Assembly (NCBI RefSeq): GCF_001277215.2
Contig: NZ_CP013940.1
Location: forward strand, 2,356,001-2,420,000
Length of the DNA: 64,000 nt
Source of the DNA: Cronobacter malonaticus LMG 23826
Lineage (GTDB): Bacteria; Pseudomonadota; Gammaproteobacteria; Enterobacterales; Enterobacteriaceae
Reading direction: 5' to 3'
The position numbers and the translations under genes were made by a program. The notes beneath the pieces are model-generated. The model made no database searches and was not told where the DNA came from. It saw only the letters and a list, made by a program, of their open reading frames with translations. Positions 15,386-26,781 of the stretch are shown here, piece after piece. Within the stretch, counting starts at the first letter, position 1, and each line of letters begins with the position of its first letter.

Positions 15386-16027
15386 ATGAATTCACGCGCC
15401 CTGCTGCTGGTGGATCTGCAAAACGATTTTTGCGCCGGCGGCGCGCTGGCGGTCGCGGAAGGCGACAGCACGGTGGATATCGCGAACGCGATGATTGAAT
15501 GGTGTCAGAGCCGCGGCGAGCCGGTGGTGGCAAGCCAGGACTGGCACCCGGCGAACCACGGCAGTTTTGCTTCCGTTCAGCACGCCGAGCCGTTCACGCA
15601 AGGCACGCTCGACGGCCTGCCGCAGACCTGGTGGCCGGATCACTGCATTCAGGAGAGCGACGGCGCGGCACTCCATCCGCTGCTGAACCAGAAGGCCATT
15701 GAACAGCGCTTTTACAAAGGCGAGAACCCGGCGATTGACAGCTACAGCGCGTTTTTCGATAACGGACACCGTCAGAAAACCGCGCTCGACGCCTGGCTGC
15801 GTGAGCATGGCGTAAGCGAGTTGATCGTTATGGGGCTTGCGACCGACTACTGCGTCAAATACACGGTGCTCGACGCGCTAAGGCTGGGGTATACGGTGAA
15901 TGTGATCACCGACGGCTGCCGTGGCGTTAACCTGACGCCGCAGGCGAGTATGCTGGCGTTTCAGGAGATGGCGGCGAGCGGCGCCACGCTTTATACGCTC
16001 GACGACTGGCGTGAAACGCAGGCATAA
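15386..16027 (+). CDS. pncA: Nicotinamidase
   Basis: The 213-residue protein deamidates nicotinamide to nicotinate for NAD salvage. The catalytic Asp10 (LLLVDLQNDF), metal-binding residues in QDWHPANHGSF, and the cysteine nucleophile in GLATDYCVKYT are all present, with the cis-peptide region MGLATD just before the Cys. AAAAGGAGC precedes the ATG. It is in an operon with ansA, both releasing ammonia from amides. Confidence 0.96.
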   Translation: MNSRALLLVDLQNDFCAGGALAVAEGDSTVDIANAMIEWCQSRGEPVVASQDWHPANHGSFASVQHAEPFTQGTLDGLPQTWWPDHCIQESDGAALHPLLNQKAIEQRFYKGENPAIDSYSAFFDNGHRQKTALDAWLREHGVSELIVMGLATDYCVKYTVLDALRLGYTVNVITDGCRGVNLTPQASMLAFQEMAASGATLYTLDDWRETQA

Positions 16028-16054
16028 ACCGCATCAGTCATCCGTTGCTTCATG

Positions 16055-16088
16055 AAAAAAGGCCGCTGAGCAATCCGCGGCCTTTTTT
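16055..16088. terminator. Bidirectional terminator between pncA and yeaC
   Basis: AAAAAAGGCCGC, a short loop, then GCGGCCTTTTTT. The A-run and T-run make it usable by both the rightward ansA-pncA and the leftward msrB-yeaC transcripts, which converge here. Confidence 0.9.
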
Positions 16089-16109
16089 ATAGCTTCAGCA
16101 CATTTCAGC

Positions 16110-16388
16110 TTACTCTGGCTTGAGCGTGGCGATGGGCTGCTGATTGATGCCAAATTCCGCCTTCAGCTGCTGCTTGCTTTTCATCACCAGCTGGCCGTCA
16201 GTGCCGATCGTCATATGCTGCGGATTGGTGTTGTGGCGCATCTGCCAGAGCATCACCAGTTGCAGGCTGTTTTCTTTCTGCTCGGGCGTGAGCGCCACGC
16301 CATCGGGCCATTTTCCGAGTTCTACGGCGGTCGCGAGACGCTCGTAAACCTCCGGCGTCATGCTGCTAATCAGGTCTTCCAGGTTCAT
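16110..16388 (-). CDS. yeaC: YeaC, DUF1315 protein
   Basis: A small cytosolic protein of 92 residues and unknown function, belonging to DUF1315. The sequence (MNLEDLISSMTPEVYERL at the N-terminus, ending IATLKPE) is close to E. coli YeaC. A longer frame exists upstream but would overlap msrB; the ATG at 16388 has TGGAGCG in front and gives the family length. It is downstream of msrB in the same transcript. Confidence 0.9.
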   Translation of the reverse strand: MNLEDLISSMTPEVYERLATAVELGKWPDGVALTPEQKENSLQLVMLWQMRHNTNPQHMTIGTDGQLVMKSKQQLKAEFGINQQPIATLKPE

Positions 16389-16428
16389 AAAAACGCGCTC
16401 CAGTGGAATAATTTGCTGAATCGATTCT

Positions 16429-16842
16429 TCAGCCTTTGATTTGCTCGCCGTTATCGTCATCGGTGAAGCTCAGCGACGCCGAATTGACGCAGTAGCGCTC
16501 GCCGGTGGGCTGCGGGCCATCCGGGAAGACATGTCCCAGGTGCGCGTCGCAGTTGCCGCAGCGGATTTCAATGCGCTGCATGCCGTGCGAGTAATCGTTA
16601 AGGTAGCGGATCGAATCTTCGCTTACCGGCTCGTAAAAGCTCGGCCAGCCACAGCCGGAATCATACTTGGTTTCAGAGTTGAACAGCGGCGCATCGCACA
16701 CCAGACAGTGGTAGACGCCATCACGCTTGTTATGCAGCAGACGCCCGGTATACGGCGGTTCCGTACCGTGATTCTGGGTGACATAGAACTGCATTTCCGT
16801 CAGGGTGTTTTTCAGGTCGTCCTGGGAGTTTTGATTGGCCAT
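16429..16842 (-). CDS. msrB: Peptide methionine-R-sulfoxide reductase
   Basis: The 137-residue protein repairs oxidised methionine (R form) in proteins using thioredoxin. The zinc site is made of Cys46/Cys49 (CLVC) and Cys95/Cys98 (CGNC), and the catalytic cysteine is Cys118 (RYCVNSASL). All are intact. It is divergent from gapA and followed by yeaC, as in E. coli. Confidence 0.97.
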   Translation of the reverse strand: MANQNSQDDLKNTLTEMQFYVTQNHGTEPPYTGRLLHNKRDGVYHCLVCDAPLFNSETKYDSGCGWPSFYEPVSEDSIRYLNDYSHGMQRIEIRCGNCDAHLGHVFPDGPQPTGERYCVNSASLSFTDDDNGEQIKG

Positions 16843-16963
16843 AAGGTGACATCTCGGAGAGGTTTAAGCAGTTACATTACCTGCAATATTCTAACAAAAC
16901 ATTAACAGTAACGCGTACACTTTTGGTCTAAACTTAGCACTGAAAATGCAGCAGACAAGCAAA

Positions 16964-16979
16964 CGTGATTAACATCACA
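16964..16979. promoter_or_regulatory. CRP-like site between msrB and gapA
   Basis: CGTGA-TTAACA-TCACA differs from the core CRP palindrome TGTGA-N6-TCACA by one base. It lies about 170 bases upstream of the predicted gapA start site, in the 345-base divergent region. gapA is known to respond to carbon source in E. coli. Assignment to CRP rests on the motif alone. Confidence 0.55.
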
Positions 16980-17116
16980 CTTTTGTTTTCGGCGCCCTTT
17001 TAAATTCCTCTCAGCGTCCCCATATGGACCTGAGCCCAAAAGGAAGAGTGAGGTGAGTCAGTCGTGCAAAGCTTGTCCATAGGATTGATTTGTCGCAATG
17101 ATTGACACGATTCCGC

Positions 17117-17145
17117 TTGACGCTGCGTAAGGTTTTTGTAATTTT
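17117..17145 (+). promoter_or_regulatory. gapA proximal promoter
   Basis: TTGACG at 17117-17122 is followed after 16-17 bases by TAATTT/AATTTT, preceded by TTG, resembling an extended -10. It sits about 40 bases before the gapA start and matches the layout of the E. coli P1 promoter. The rest of the 16843-17187 gap contains the CRP-like site and no gene. Confidence 0.6.
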
Positions 17146-17175
17146 ACAGCCAACCTTTTATTCACTAACAAATAG

Positions 17176-18183
<1,008 letters not shown>

Positions 18184-18204
18184 GTGAGATGAGATTCTGA
18201 TCTT

Positions 18205-18231
18205 AAGGGCGACTTCGGTCGCCCTTTTTAT
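18205..18231 (+). terminator. Rho-independent terminator of gapA
   Basis: AAGGGCGAC-TTCG-GTCGCCCTT, a stable UUCG tetraloop hairpin followed by T-rich sequence, just after gapA. Confidence 0.92.
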
Positions 18232-18259
18232 TTGGATTTAAGACAGAGGATTGCCAGAA

Positions 18260-19147
18260 ATGATCAATACGCTTTTTGCCCTGCCGGTGTCTGAGCAGTT
18301 AACGCCTTACCTCTCCCGTCGCCAGCATGACGAGCTGGATATCATCGTTATCGACCATCCGCAGGTCCGCGCCGCCGTGGCGCTGCAGGGCGCGCACCTG
18401 CTGTGCTGGAAACCGGCTGGTGAAGAAGAGGTGTTATGGCTGAGCGCCAACACGCCGTTTAAAAAAGGTGTCGCACTGCGTGGCGGCGTGCCTGTCTGCT
18501 GGCCGTGGTTTGGCCCGTCGGCGCAAAAAGATCTGCCCTCGCACGGTTTCGCACGCAACCTGCCGTGGAATCTGAGCGCCCATAATGAAGACGACAACGG
18601 CGTGGTGCTGACGTTTGAACTGCACGCAAGTGACGCGAGCCGTAAGCTCTGGCCGCACGATTTCACTCTTTATGCGCGCTATAAGCTCGGCAAAACCTGC
18701 GAAATGGAACTGGAAGCGCACGGCGAATTCGAAACCACTTCCGCACTCCACTCTTATTTCAACGTGGGCGATATCGCCGACGTGAAAGTGAGCGGGCTTG
18801 GCGAGGCGTATATCGACAAAGTGAATGGTGGCGAGGAAGGCAAACTCAACGGCGGCGTGCAGGCGTTTCCGGACCGTACCGATCGCGTTTACCTGAACCC
18901 GGAAGGATGCAGCCTGATCCATGACGATGCGCTTAACCGCACTATCGAAGTCGTGCATCACCACAACAGCAATGTGGTGGGCTGGAACCCAGGCCCGGCG
19001 CTCTCCGTCAGCATGGGCGACATGCCGGATGACGGCTATAAGACGTTCGTTTGCGTGGAAACCGCCTGCGTGACCACACCGCAGCAGACGCGTGAAGATA
19101 AACCCTCACGCCTCTCCCAGACGCTGCGCGTCGTTAAAAAAGCCTGA
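18260..19147 (+). CDS. yeaD: D-hexose-6-phosphate mutarotase YeaD
   Basis: The 295-residue aldose-1-epimerase-like protein interconverts anomers of hexose-6-phosphates. The family blocks RGGVPVCWPWFGP and ALHSYFNVGDI are present (catalytic His in the latter), with the C-terminal WNPGPALSVSMGDMPDDGYK block. An in-frame TTG lies 9 bases upstream, too close to AGAGGA, so the ATG at 18260 is chosen, matching E. coli. Its position after gapA is conserved. Confidence 0.95.
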   Translation: MINTLFALPVSEQLTPYLSRRQHDELDIIVIDHPQVRAAVALQGAHLLCWKPAGEEEVLWLSANTPFKKGVALRGGVPVCWPWFGPSAQKDLPSHGFARNLPWNLSAHNEDDNGVVLTFELHASDASRKLWPHDFTLYARYKLGKTCEMELEAHGEFETTSALHSYFNVGDIADVKVSGLGEAYIDKVNGGEEGKLNGGVQAFPDRTDRVYLNPEGCSLIHDDALNRTIEVVHHHNSNVVGWNPGPALSVSMGDMPDDGYKTFVCVETACVTTPQQTREDKPSRLSQTLRVVKKA

Positions 19148-19155
19148 TAACCAAC

Positions 19156-19182
19156 GGCCTCGCGAATAGCGGGGCCTTTTTT
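19156..19182 (+). terminator. Rho-independent terminator of yeaD
   Basis: GGCCTCGC and GCGGGGCC form an 8-bp stem with one G-U pair, followed by six Ts. Confidence 0.88.
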
Positions 19183-19217
19183 ATCCGCCCTTCCCTGTTT
19201 TCCGTGAGCCTGCGCCA

Positions 19218-19242
19218 TAAAAAAGGGCGCCATAAGGCGCCC
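19218..19242 (-). terminator. Rho-independent terminator of mipA
   Basis: Read leftward, GGGCGCC-TTAT-GGCGCCC is followed by six Ts. It lies about 20 bases past the mipA stop. Confidence 0.9.
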
Positions 19243-19260
19243 CAAAAATCGCGTTACACA

Positions 19261-20007
19261 TCAGAACGTGTAAGTTACGCCGGTAGACAGCAGCGCAGAC
19301 CAGGAACGGTCAACCATCGGGCTGTCTTTGGCTTCGTCGCTCAGGTGGGTGTAACGGCCGCTGCCGTAAACGCTCCAGCTGTCAGAGAGACGATAGACGG
19401 CGGTCAGCTCAGCATACGGCGCCCAGCCATCGTCAGCGTCATAGCGGTCAAGCCCGCTGCGGCGCGACTCTTTGCCGCTCACGCCATAGTAGTAGTCATT
19501 CTGGTTTTCACTGCTCCACTCAACACCGATGCCCGGCGTCAGGGTAAGGCCGCCGTTGGTGTAACGATAAAGCCACGCCAGATCCCACACGATACCGTTG
19601 CTGTTATCCAGCGTATCGGCCGCGAGAGAGGTACGCAGATAGCCATACGGCGTATTGTGTACGTAAGAGAGGCCCGCCATCAGCGTGGATTTGCGCTCGT
19701 CCAGACGGCGCAGCGCACGGCTGTCGCTGTCGCCCGGCTTGAAGTGCAGCGGCGAATAGTACGCCATAATGGAAAGCTTATCGGCAGTGTCATTCCACAG
19801 GTAGTAACCCGCGCCAAGGCCGCGTACCCAGAAGTTATCGCCTTCATAGTTGATAACAGGCAGAGGATAAACGTCACGGTCGTACTGTTTATAAGGGTTT
19901 ACCACCCATCCTGCACCCGCGCCAACTGACAGTTTTCCTTCTGCATGCGCAAAGGTTGCGGCTGAAGCCATAAGGGCACCCAGTGCCAGAAATTTGAATG
20001 TGCTCAC
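19261..20007 (-). CDS. mipA: MltA-interacting protein MipA (OmpV family outer-membrane protein)
   Basis: The 248-residue outer-membrane beta-barrel has a signal peptide (cleavage expected after AHA, residue 22) and ends in Tyr-Thr-Phe, the C-terminal aromatic signature for BAM insertion. In E. coli MipA scaffolds the murein hydrolase MltA and the synthase PBP1B. The start codon is GTG (GTGAGCACATTC). Length is the same as E. coli MipA. A second, more divergent member of the family is encoded at 45910-46659. Confidence 0.95.
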   Translation of the reverse strand: MSTFKFLALGALMASAATFAHAEGKLSVGAGAGWVVNPYKQYDRDVYPLPVINYEGDNFWVRGLGAGYYLWNDTADKLSIMAYYSPLHFKPGDSDSRALRRLDERKSTLMAGLSYVHNTPYGYLRTSLAADTLDNSNGIVWDLAWLYRYTNGGLTLTPGIGVEWSSENQNDYYYGVSGKESRRSGLDRYDADDGWAPYAELTAVYRLSDSWSVYGSGRYTHLSDEAKDSPMVDRSWSALLSTGVTYTF

Positions 20008-20341
20008 AATCCATCAAGTCCTTTAGTCAAATGATCGGCTCGCGAAGTGTAACCGCCCCTTACGCTTCACCCCAAATTTTTTCGCACTTCTTTACATCAT
20101 TGGATCGCGCAGCCTCGCATTTTCGCATGACAGGCGGCTTGCAATTTTATGACCTGACGGTGAATTCACGCCGTAAATGTAAATCCGCCAGCAGAAACAA
20201 CGGGATGAGTGCTTGATTAATCACTGAATCCCTCATAAGGCGGCATGCAAGATTTTCAAATGCCATCTACGCTTAAAATTAAGAAGGTGCATTACCCTGA
20301 CCGCAGTAGCACAGTGCAACGCGCAAAAAAAATGCTTAAGT

Positions 20342-20357
20342 TGGCATTAGGGTTGCT
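20342..20357 (+). promoter_or_regulatory. Sigma-54 promoter for yeaGH
   Basis: TGGCATTAGGGTTGCT matches TGGCACG-N4-TTGCW at all but two positions, with GG and GC at the required spacing. Transcription would start near 20369, about 75 bases upstream of the yeaG ATG. E. coli yeaGH is a known NtrC/RpoN target, so sequence and knowledge agree. The rest of the 20008-20443 gap shows no gene. Confidence 0.82.
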
Positions 20358-20443
20358 GTACTCAGAATACGTCTTCCGGGAGCCTCCACTATTCATATGA
20401 ACGGCTCTTAAACCTGTGCTAAAAAACGAAAGGACGGCATGCC

Positions 20444-22378
20444 ATGAATATATTCGATCACTATCGCCAGCGCTATGAAGCTGCCAAGGACGAAGAGTTC
20501 ACACTGCAGGAATTTCTTACCGTTTGCCGGCAGGATCGCAGTGCATATGCAAATGCGGCGGAACGGCTATTGATGGCCATCGGTGAGCCAGTGATGGTGG
20601 ATACTGCCCAGGAGCCACGGCTCTCCCGTCTCTTTTCGAACCGGGTGGTCGCCCGGTATCCGGCGTTTGAAGAGTTTTATGGCATGGAAGAGGCCATTGA
20701 GCAGATTGTGTCGTACCTGAAACACGCGGCGCAGGGTCTGGAAGAGAAGAAACAGATCCTCTATCTGTTGGGGCCGGTGGGCGGCGGTAAATCGTCGCTT
20801 GCCGAGCGTCTGAAATCGCTGATGCAGCGCGTGCCGATTTATGTGCTGAGCGCCAACGGCGAGCGCAGCCCGGTCAACGATCACCCGCTGTGCCTGTTCA
20901 ACCCGCAGGAAGACGCGCAAATTCTGGAAAAAGAGTACAACGTTCCGCGCCGCTATCTCGGCACGATTATGTCGCCGTGGGCCGCGAAGCGGCTGCATGA
21001 GTTTGGCGGCGACATCACCAAATTCCGCGTCGTCAAAGTCTGGCCGTCGATTCTCGAGCAAATCGCTATCGCGAAAACCGAGCCGGGCGATGAAAACAAC
21101 CAGGATATCTCCGCGCTGGTGGGTAAAGTGGATATCCGTAAGCTTGAGCACCACGCGCAAAACGATCCGGACGCCTACGGCTACTCCGGCGCGCTCTGCC
21201 GCGCCAACCAGGGAGTGATGGAATTTGTCGAGATGTTTAAAGCGCCGATTAAAGTGCTGCACCCACTGCTGACGGCGACGCAGGAAGGGAACTACAACGG
21301 GACGGAAGGTATTTCCGCCCTGCCCTTTAACGGCATTATTCTCGCGCACTCCAACGAATCGGAATGGGTCACGTTCCGTAATAACAAAAACAACGAGGCG
21401 TTCCTTGACCGTGTCTATATCGTCAAGGTGCCTTACTGCCTGCGTATTTCGGAAGAGATCAAAATCTACGAAAAACTGCTTAACCACAGCGAGCTGTCGC
21501 ATGCGCCCTGCGCGCCCGGCACGCTGGAAACCCTGGCCCGTTTCTCGATCCTCTCGCGCCTGAAAGAGCCGGAAAACTCCAGCATCTATTCAAAAATGCG
21601 CGTCTATGACGGCGAAAGCCTCAAGGACACCGACCCGAAAGCGAAGTCTTATCAGGAGTATCGCGACTACGCGGGCGTCGATGAAGGCATGAACGGGCTC
21701 TCGACCCGTTTCGCGTTCAAAATCCTCTCACGCGTTTTCAACTTCGATCATACCGAAGTGGCCGCGAACCCGGTGCATCTTTTCTATGTGCTGGAGCAGC
21801 AGATCGAACGTGAACAGTTCCCGCAGGAACAGGCGGAGCGGTATCTGGAATTCCTGAAAGGCTATCTGATTCCGAAATACGCCGAATTTATCGGTAAAGA
21901 GATTCAGACAGCGTATCTGGAGTCTTACTCCGAATATGGCCAGAACATCTTTGACCGCTACGTCACCTATGCGGATTTCTGGATCCAGGATCAGGAGTAC
22001 CGCGACCCGGATACCGGTCAGCTGTTTGACCGCGAATCGCTCAACGCGGAGCTGGAAAAAATCGAGAAACCGGCGGGCATCAGCAACCCGAAAGATTTCC
22101 GCAACGAAATCGTCAACTTCGTGCTGCGCGCCCGTGCCAACAATAATGGCCGAAATCCAAACTGGACCAGCTATGAGAAGCTGCGCACGGTTATCGAGAA
22201 GAAAATGTTCTCGAACACCGAGGAGCTGCTGCCGGTTATCTCCTTTAACGCCAAAACTTCCACTGATGAGCAGAAGAAACACGACGATTTTGTCGATCGC
22301 ATGATGGAAAAAGGCTATACCCGCAAACAGGTGCGTCTGCTTTGCGAATGGTATCTGCGCGTGCGTAAGTCGTCCTGA
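20444..22378 (+). CDS. yeaG: PrkA-type serine protein kinase YeaG
   Basis: The 644-residue protein combines an AAA-like ATP-binding module, with P-loop GPVGGGKSSLAERL near residues 108-121, and a C-terminal PrkA kinase domain. In E. coli YeaG acts with YeaH in adaptation to sustained nitrogen starvation. Length equals E. coli YeaG and the sequence is very highly conserved. AAAGGACGG precedes the ATG. It is followed by yeaH after a 126-base gap containing REP-like repeats. Confidence 0.97.
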   Translation: MNIFDHYRQRYEAAKDEEFTLQEFLTVCRQDRSAYANAAERLLMAIGEPVMVDTAQEPRLSRLFSNRVVARYPAFEEFYGMEEAIEQIVSYLKHAAQGLEEKKQILYLLGPVGGGKSSLAERLKSLMQRVPIYVLSANGERSPVNDHPLCLFNPQEDAQILEKEYNVPRRYLGTIMSPWAAKRLHEFGGDITKFRVVKVWPSILEQIAIAKTEPGDENNQDISALVGKVDIRKLEHHAQNDPDAYGYSGALCRANQGVMEFVEMFKAPIKVLHPLLTATQEGNYNGTEGISALPFNGIILAHSNESEWVTFRNNKNNEAFLDRVYIVKVPYCLRISEEIKIYEKLLNHSELSHAPCAPGTLETLARFSILSRLKEPENSSIYSKMRVYDGESLKDTDPKAKSYQEYRDYAGVDEGMNGLSTRFAFKILSRVFNFDHTEVAANPVHLFYVLEQQIEREQFPQEQAERYLEFLKGYLIPKYAEFIGKEIQTAYLESYSEYGQNIFDRYVTYADFWIQDQEYRDPDTGQLFDRESLNAELEKIEKPAGISNPKDFRNEIVNFVLRARANNNGRNPNWTSYEKLRTVIEKKMFSNTEELLPVISFNAKTSTDEQKKHDDFVDRMMEKGYTRKQVRLLCEWYLRVRKSS

Positions 22379-22384
22379 CGAATC

Positions 22385-23788
<1,404 letters not shown>

Positions 23789-23793
23789 GCACA

Positions 23794-23822
23794 GGGCCGA
23801 CGCGTGTCGGCCCTTTACATTT
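23794..23822 (+). terminator. Terminator of yeaGH
   Basis: GGGCCGAC-GCGT-GTCGGCCC, a perfect 8-bp stem, is followed by TTTACATTT. Confidence 0.85.
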
Positions 23823-24030
23823 CTTATCAACTTATCTTTAATTAAAGTGACACTTAACCTTTATGTCAGCCCCGCTTAAATAAATGAAAATTCTTAACCA
23901 GAATATTAAGTAACGCACCGGTTCCTTATTAATAACCCTACAGATTTTACTTACAGCCGGTTCGCTATCAGTTATAGTGAGCGGCATTATAAAATAACGA
24001 CGCGGCGCCGTCGCAGGACCTCCGTGAATC

Positions 24031-25593
24031 ATGTTTAACAGGGTCTCATTGGGCTTGAATAAGACGTCCGGGATGGTGGGGATAATCTTCGCCAGCATAT
24101 TTGCCATCCTGGCTGTTGCGCAAATTGTGTACTGGCGGACAGAGTCCAGTCGAATAGAAGCGTATAGCCAGTCGCTACTGGAACGCGCCGTCACGCTTTT
24201 ACAGCAGGCAAACTCGCTTGCTGCCCGCGAGATGAAAATGGCGCATTATTCTCCCTGTAGCGAAGCCGATCTTAATTCACTGCGCACACTGTTGTGGGAA
24301 TACCAGATGATCAAAGATGTCGGGCGCACCGGCTCTCGCGGGATTATCTGCTCGGCGCTCTGGGGACATCTTCCTGTTCCACAACCGCTGACCGCGACGG
24401 AAAATATCGTCAGTCGCGACGGCGCCCGCTGGTTATTAAATCTGCCGCTGACCGAAACGATTAACGTCAGTGCCTGGTGGCGCAACGATCTGCTGGTGAT
24501 ATTTTCTCCCTTCGTTTTCACCCGCTTTGAAAATGACGCCGGGACGGCCCACTACAGCGCGATAATTACCAATTCACAACGCGACCATCGCTGGTTTACG
24601 CTTGGACCGACGCAGGCGTCATTATCTGAAACCAATACCACCTCGCATTATGCCTGGTATTTCATCACCAAAGAGCGTTGCAATGCGCAATACGATCTCT
24701 GCGTCATTGCCGGTACGCATCCTTATGGCCTGCTCCAGGCGCGCTGGTATACCCTCGTATTGCTTATCGCGCTCGGCATTATCCTCGGGTCACTGCTCTG
24801 CGCTTGCCTGGCGCTGTATCGAAAAAAACAGACATCACTGCCTGTTCGTCTTGAAAATGCGTTGAAAAACGGCGACTTGCGGGTAGCTTATCAGCCCATT
24901 TATGAAATCGAAACCGGCCGGATGAAAGGTATGGAAGCGCTGCTGCGCTGGCACGATCATAACGGCGATGCCGTCCCGCCCGATATTTTTATCCCGCTGG
25001 CGGAAAAAGAAGGCATGATGAGTAAAGTCACCGAATTTGTGACGACCCAGGCTATTGCGGAAACGGTGGAATTACTGGAACCTTATGACCTGACGCTCAG
25101 CATTAATATTAGCCTCAACGATCTCTTTTCCCGGCATTATCTCGATTTTCTTACGCAATTAACGCACAAAACGGGTCTTGCGGCGAATCGCATTATGCTG
25201 GAAATAACGGAGCGGGAAAATGCCACGCTCGCGCATATGGAAGCGGCCATCGCGTTATTTAAGCAACATGGTTTTTTAATTGCGCTGGATGATTTCGGTA
25301 CCGGTTATTCAACCATATCCTGGCTTTCGCGCCTGCCGATTGATGAAGTGAAAGTGGATAAAAGCATTACCGATGCGATAGGCACACCAACGCTGAATAA
25401 AACGCTACTGGTCAATTTAGTTGAGATGCTGAAAGCGATGCCCCAGCAGGTGGTATTTGAAGGGCTTGAACAGCGGTTGCAGGTGGATTACTTACAGGAT
25501 AATTTTCCGGGCTGCTATGGCCAGGGATGGTGGTTTTCCCGCCCTATCGACAGCCAGGCGCTGCGCTTATTACTGACGATGCAGGCAAAATAA
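24031..25593 (+). CDS. CSS-motif EAL-domain c-di-GMP phosphodiesterase, membrane-bound
   Basis: The 520-residue protein has two membrane segments (about 15-35 and 240-262) flanking a periplasmic CSS-type domain. Cysteines at about 76, 107, 219 and 224 are there; the usual CSS triad reads ICSAL. A cytoplasmic EAL domain follows. Catalytic signatures are present: EALLRW (302-307), NISLNDL, LEITERE, DDFGTGYST, KVDKS and EGLEQ, so it should hydrolyse cyclic di-GMP. The family senses periplasmic redox through the Cys pair (PdeC class). E. coli has GGDEF genes at this locus instead, so the c-di-GMP output sign is opposite. AGGACC precedes the ATG. Confidence 0.88.
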   Translation: MFNRVSLGLNKTSGMVGIIFASIFAILAVAQIVYWRTESSRIEAYSQSLLERAVTLLQQANSLAAREMKMAHYSPCSEADLNSLRTLLWEYQMIKDVGRTGSRGIICSALWGHLPVPQPLTATENIVSRDGARWLLNLPLTETINVSAWWRNDLLVIFSPFVFTRFENDAGTAHYSAIITNSQRDHRWFTLGPTQASLSETNTTSHYAWYFITKERCNAQYDLCVIAGTHPYGLLQARWYTLVLLIALGIILGSLLCACLALYRKKQTSLPVRLENALKNGDLRVAYQPIYEIETGRMKGMEALLRWHDHNGDAVPPDIFIPLAEKEGMMSKVTEFVTTQAIAETVELLEPYDLTLSINISLNDLFSRHYLDFLTQLTHKTGLAANRIMLEITERENATLAHMEAAIALFKQHGFLIALDDFGTGYSTISWLSRLPIDEVKVDKSITDAIGTPTLNKTLLVNLVEMLKAMPQQVVFEGLEQRLQVDYLQDNFPGCYGQGWWFSRPIDSQALRLLLTMQAK

Positions 25594-25615
25594 AACAGCA
25601 GCCCTGAGGCTGCTG
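25586..25615 (-). terminator. Terminator of the KGG-protein gene
   Basis: Read leftward, CAGCAGCC-TCAG-GGCTGCTG is followed by TTTTATTTT. The T-run overlaps the stop of the converging EAL gene. Confidence 0.8.
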
Positions 25616-25643
25616 CGATAACAGATAAAATTAATGGGCCGGA

Positions 25644-25817
25644 TTATTTACGTCCGCCGCTGTGGCTGTTCTGGCCACCTTTTTTACCTGCTTCAGACGC
25701 GCGTTCCGGGTCATTTTTAAAATTCCCGCCGCTCTGCTGTCCGCCTTTTTTACCCGCTTCTGATGCTTTTTCACGATTTTCGGCAAAATTGCCGGAACCA
25801 CCACGATGTTCTGCCAT
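25644..25817 (-). CDS. Small KGG-repeat stress protein (YciG/YmdF family)
   Basis: The 57-residue hydrophilic protein is made of two near-identical repeats, each ending SEAGKKGGQ (residues 19-27 and 41-49). These are the stress-induced KGG motif of the YciG, YmdF and GsiB group. It begins MAEHRGGSGNFAENREKA. The family is typically RpoS-dependent and intrinsically disordered; exact function is unknown, though E. coli YciG and YmdF affect motility. It is preceded by a clear GGAGGC-like ribosome site. The 440-base gap upstream to yeaK holds its promoter and nothing else recognisable. Confidence 0.9.
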   Translation of the reverse strand: MAEHRGGSGNFAENREKASEAGKKGGQQSGGNFKNDPERASEAGKKGGQNSHSGGRK

Positions 25818-26256
25818 AACAGCCTCCGGGATTGGGTTAGTGTTACCAGAAAAAAGGTCAATACTGAAAAAATATCATCTGCCGAAAGTATCCTTACACT
25901 TGACAGCAAGAGCGCGCCTCCATGCATTTTTTCGCAAGCGTCGCTTTGTTCAGGGTATTCCCGGCAAAGCACCGATTGTGAAACCGTCTCGCCACATTCC
26001 GGCGCTGCGCTTATTACGACGTGTCAACATGGAGATATTATTGTCTGCCTGATGACTGCCGCCGTCTTCATAAGACACTCTTATGACTCTAATACAGCTT
26101 CGCAAAGTAAGCCAAACGACAGAGTTTATTTTTTGTGAGAAATGGCTCTAGCTTGTTTATTTTATTTACTTTTATTTTGTGAAAATTTACTGGCGTTGCA
26201 AAATAAGCGAACCGCCAGTAAGGTGGAAAACATTATCCTTTAAACGAGGCGACAGA

Positions 26257-26781
26257 ATGAAAGGTACGGATATTCACCAGCAACTCGTGGATTTACTGAC
26301 CCACGGGCAGGCGCGGTTTCGCGTGATGGAACATGAGGCGATGGGCAAATGCGAGGCGGTCTCGGAAATTCGCGGTACGCGATTAAGCCAGGGCGCCAAG
26401 GCGCTGGTCTGTAAAATCAAAGGTAATGGCGTTAAGCAGGTGGTGCTGGCGGTACTGGGCGCCGATCTCCAGGCGGATCTTGCACAGCTCGCGCAGCATC
26501 TCGGTGGCACCAAAGCGTCGCTGGCAAGCCCGGCGGAAGTTGATGCGCTTACCCGCTGCGTCTTCGGCGCTATTCCGCCGTTCAGTTTTCACCCGGAACT
26601 CAAACTGGTGGCCGATCCGCTGCTCTTTGAGCGCCACGACGAAATTGCCTTTAATGCCGGTCTGCTCGAAAAATCGATTATCATGGACACCGCCGACTAT
26701 CTGCGGCTCGCCAAACCCACACTGGTGGCTTTTCATCGCGCGCCGTCTACCAGCGCCGCTCCAGATACCGCACCGCAATAA
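26257..26781 (+). CDS. yeaK: YeaK, mischarged aminoacyl-tRNA deacylase (YbaK/ProX family)
   Basis: The 174-residue YbaK/EbsC-domain protein is a free-standing trans-editing factor that clears misacylated tRNA. The conserved blocks are HEAMGKCEAVSEIRG, GAKALVCKIKGN with the catalytic Lys, and VFGAIPPFSFHP with the substrate-pocket Gly/Pro residues. The long open frame upstream lacks conservation; the ATG at 26257 follows ACGAGGCGACA. The last 35 bases overlap the 3' end of yoaI on the other strand. Confidence 0.93.
   Translation: MKGTDIHQQLVDLLTHGQARFRVMEHEAMGKCEAVSEIRGTRLSQGAKALVCKIKGNGVKQVVLAVLGADLQADLAQLAQHLGGTKASLASPAEVDALTRCVFGAIPPFSFHPELKLVADPLLFERHDEIAFNAGLLEKSIIMDTADYLRLAKPTLVAFHRAPSTSAAPDTAPQ

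Noticed and set aside
20567..21502. 311-codon minus-strand frame over yeaG
   Set aside because: Antisense to a highly conserved kinase gene; no initiation signal.
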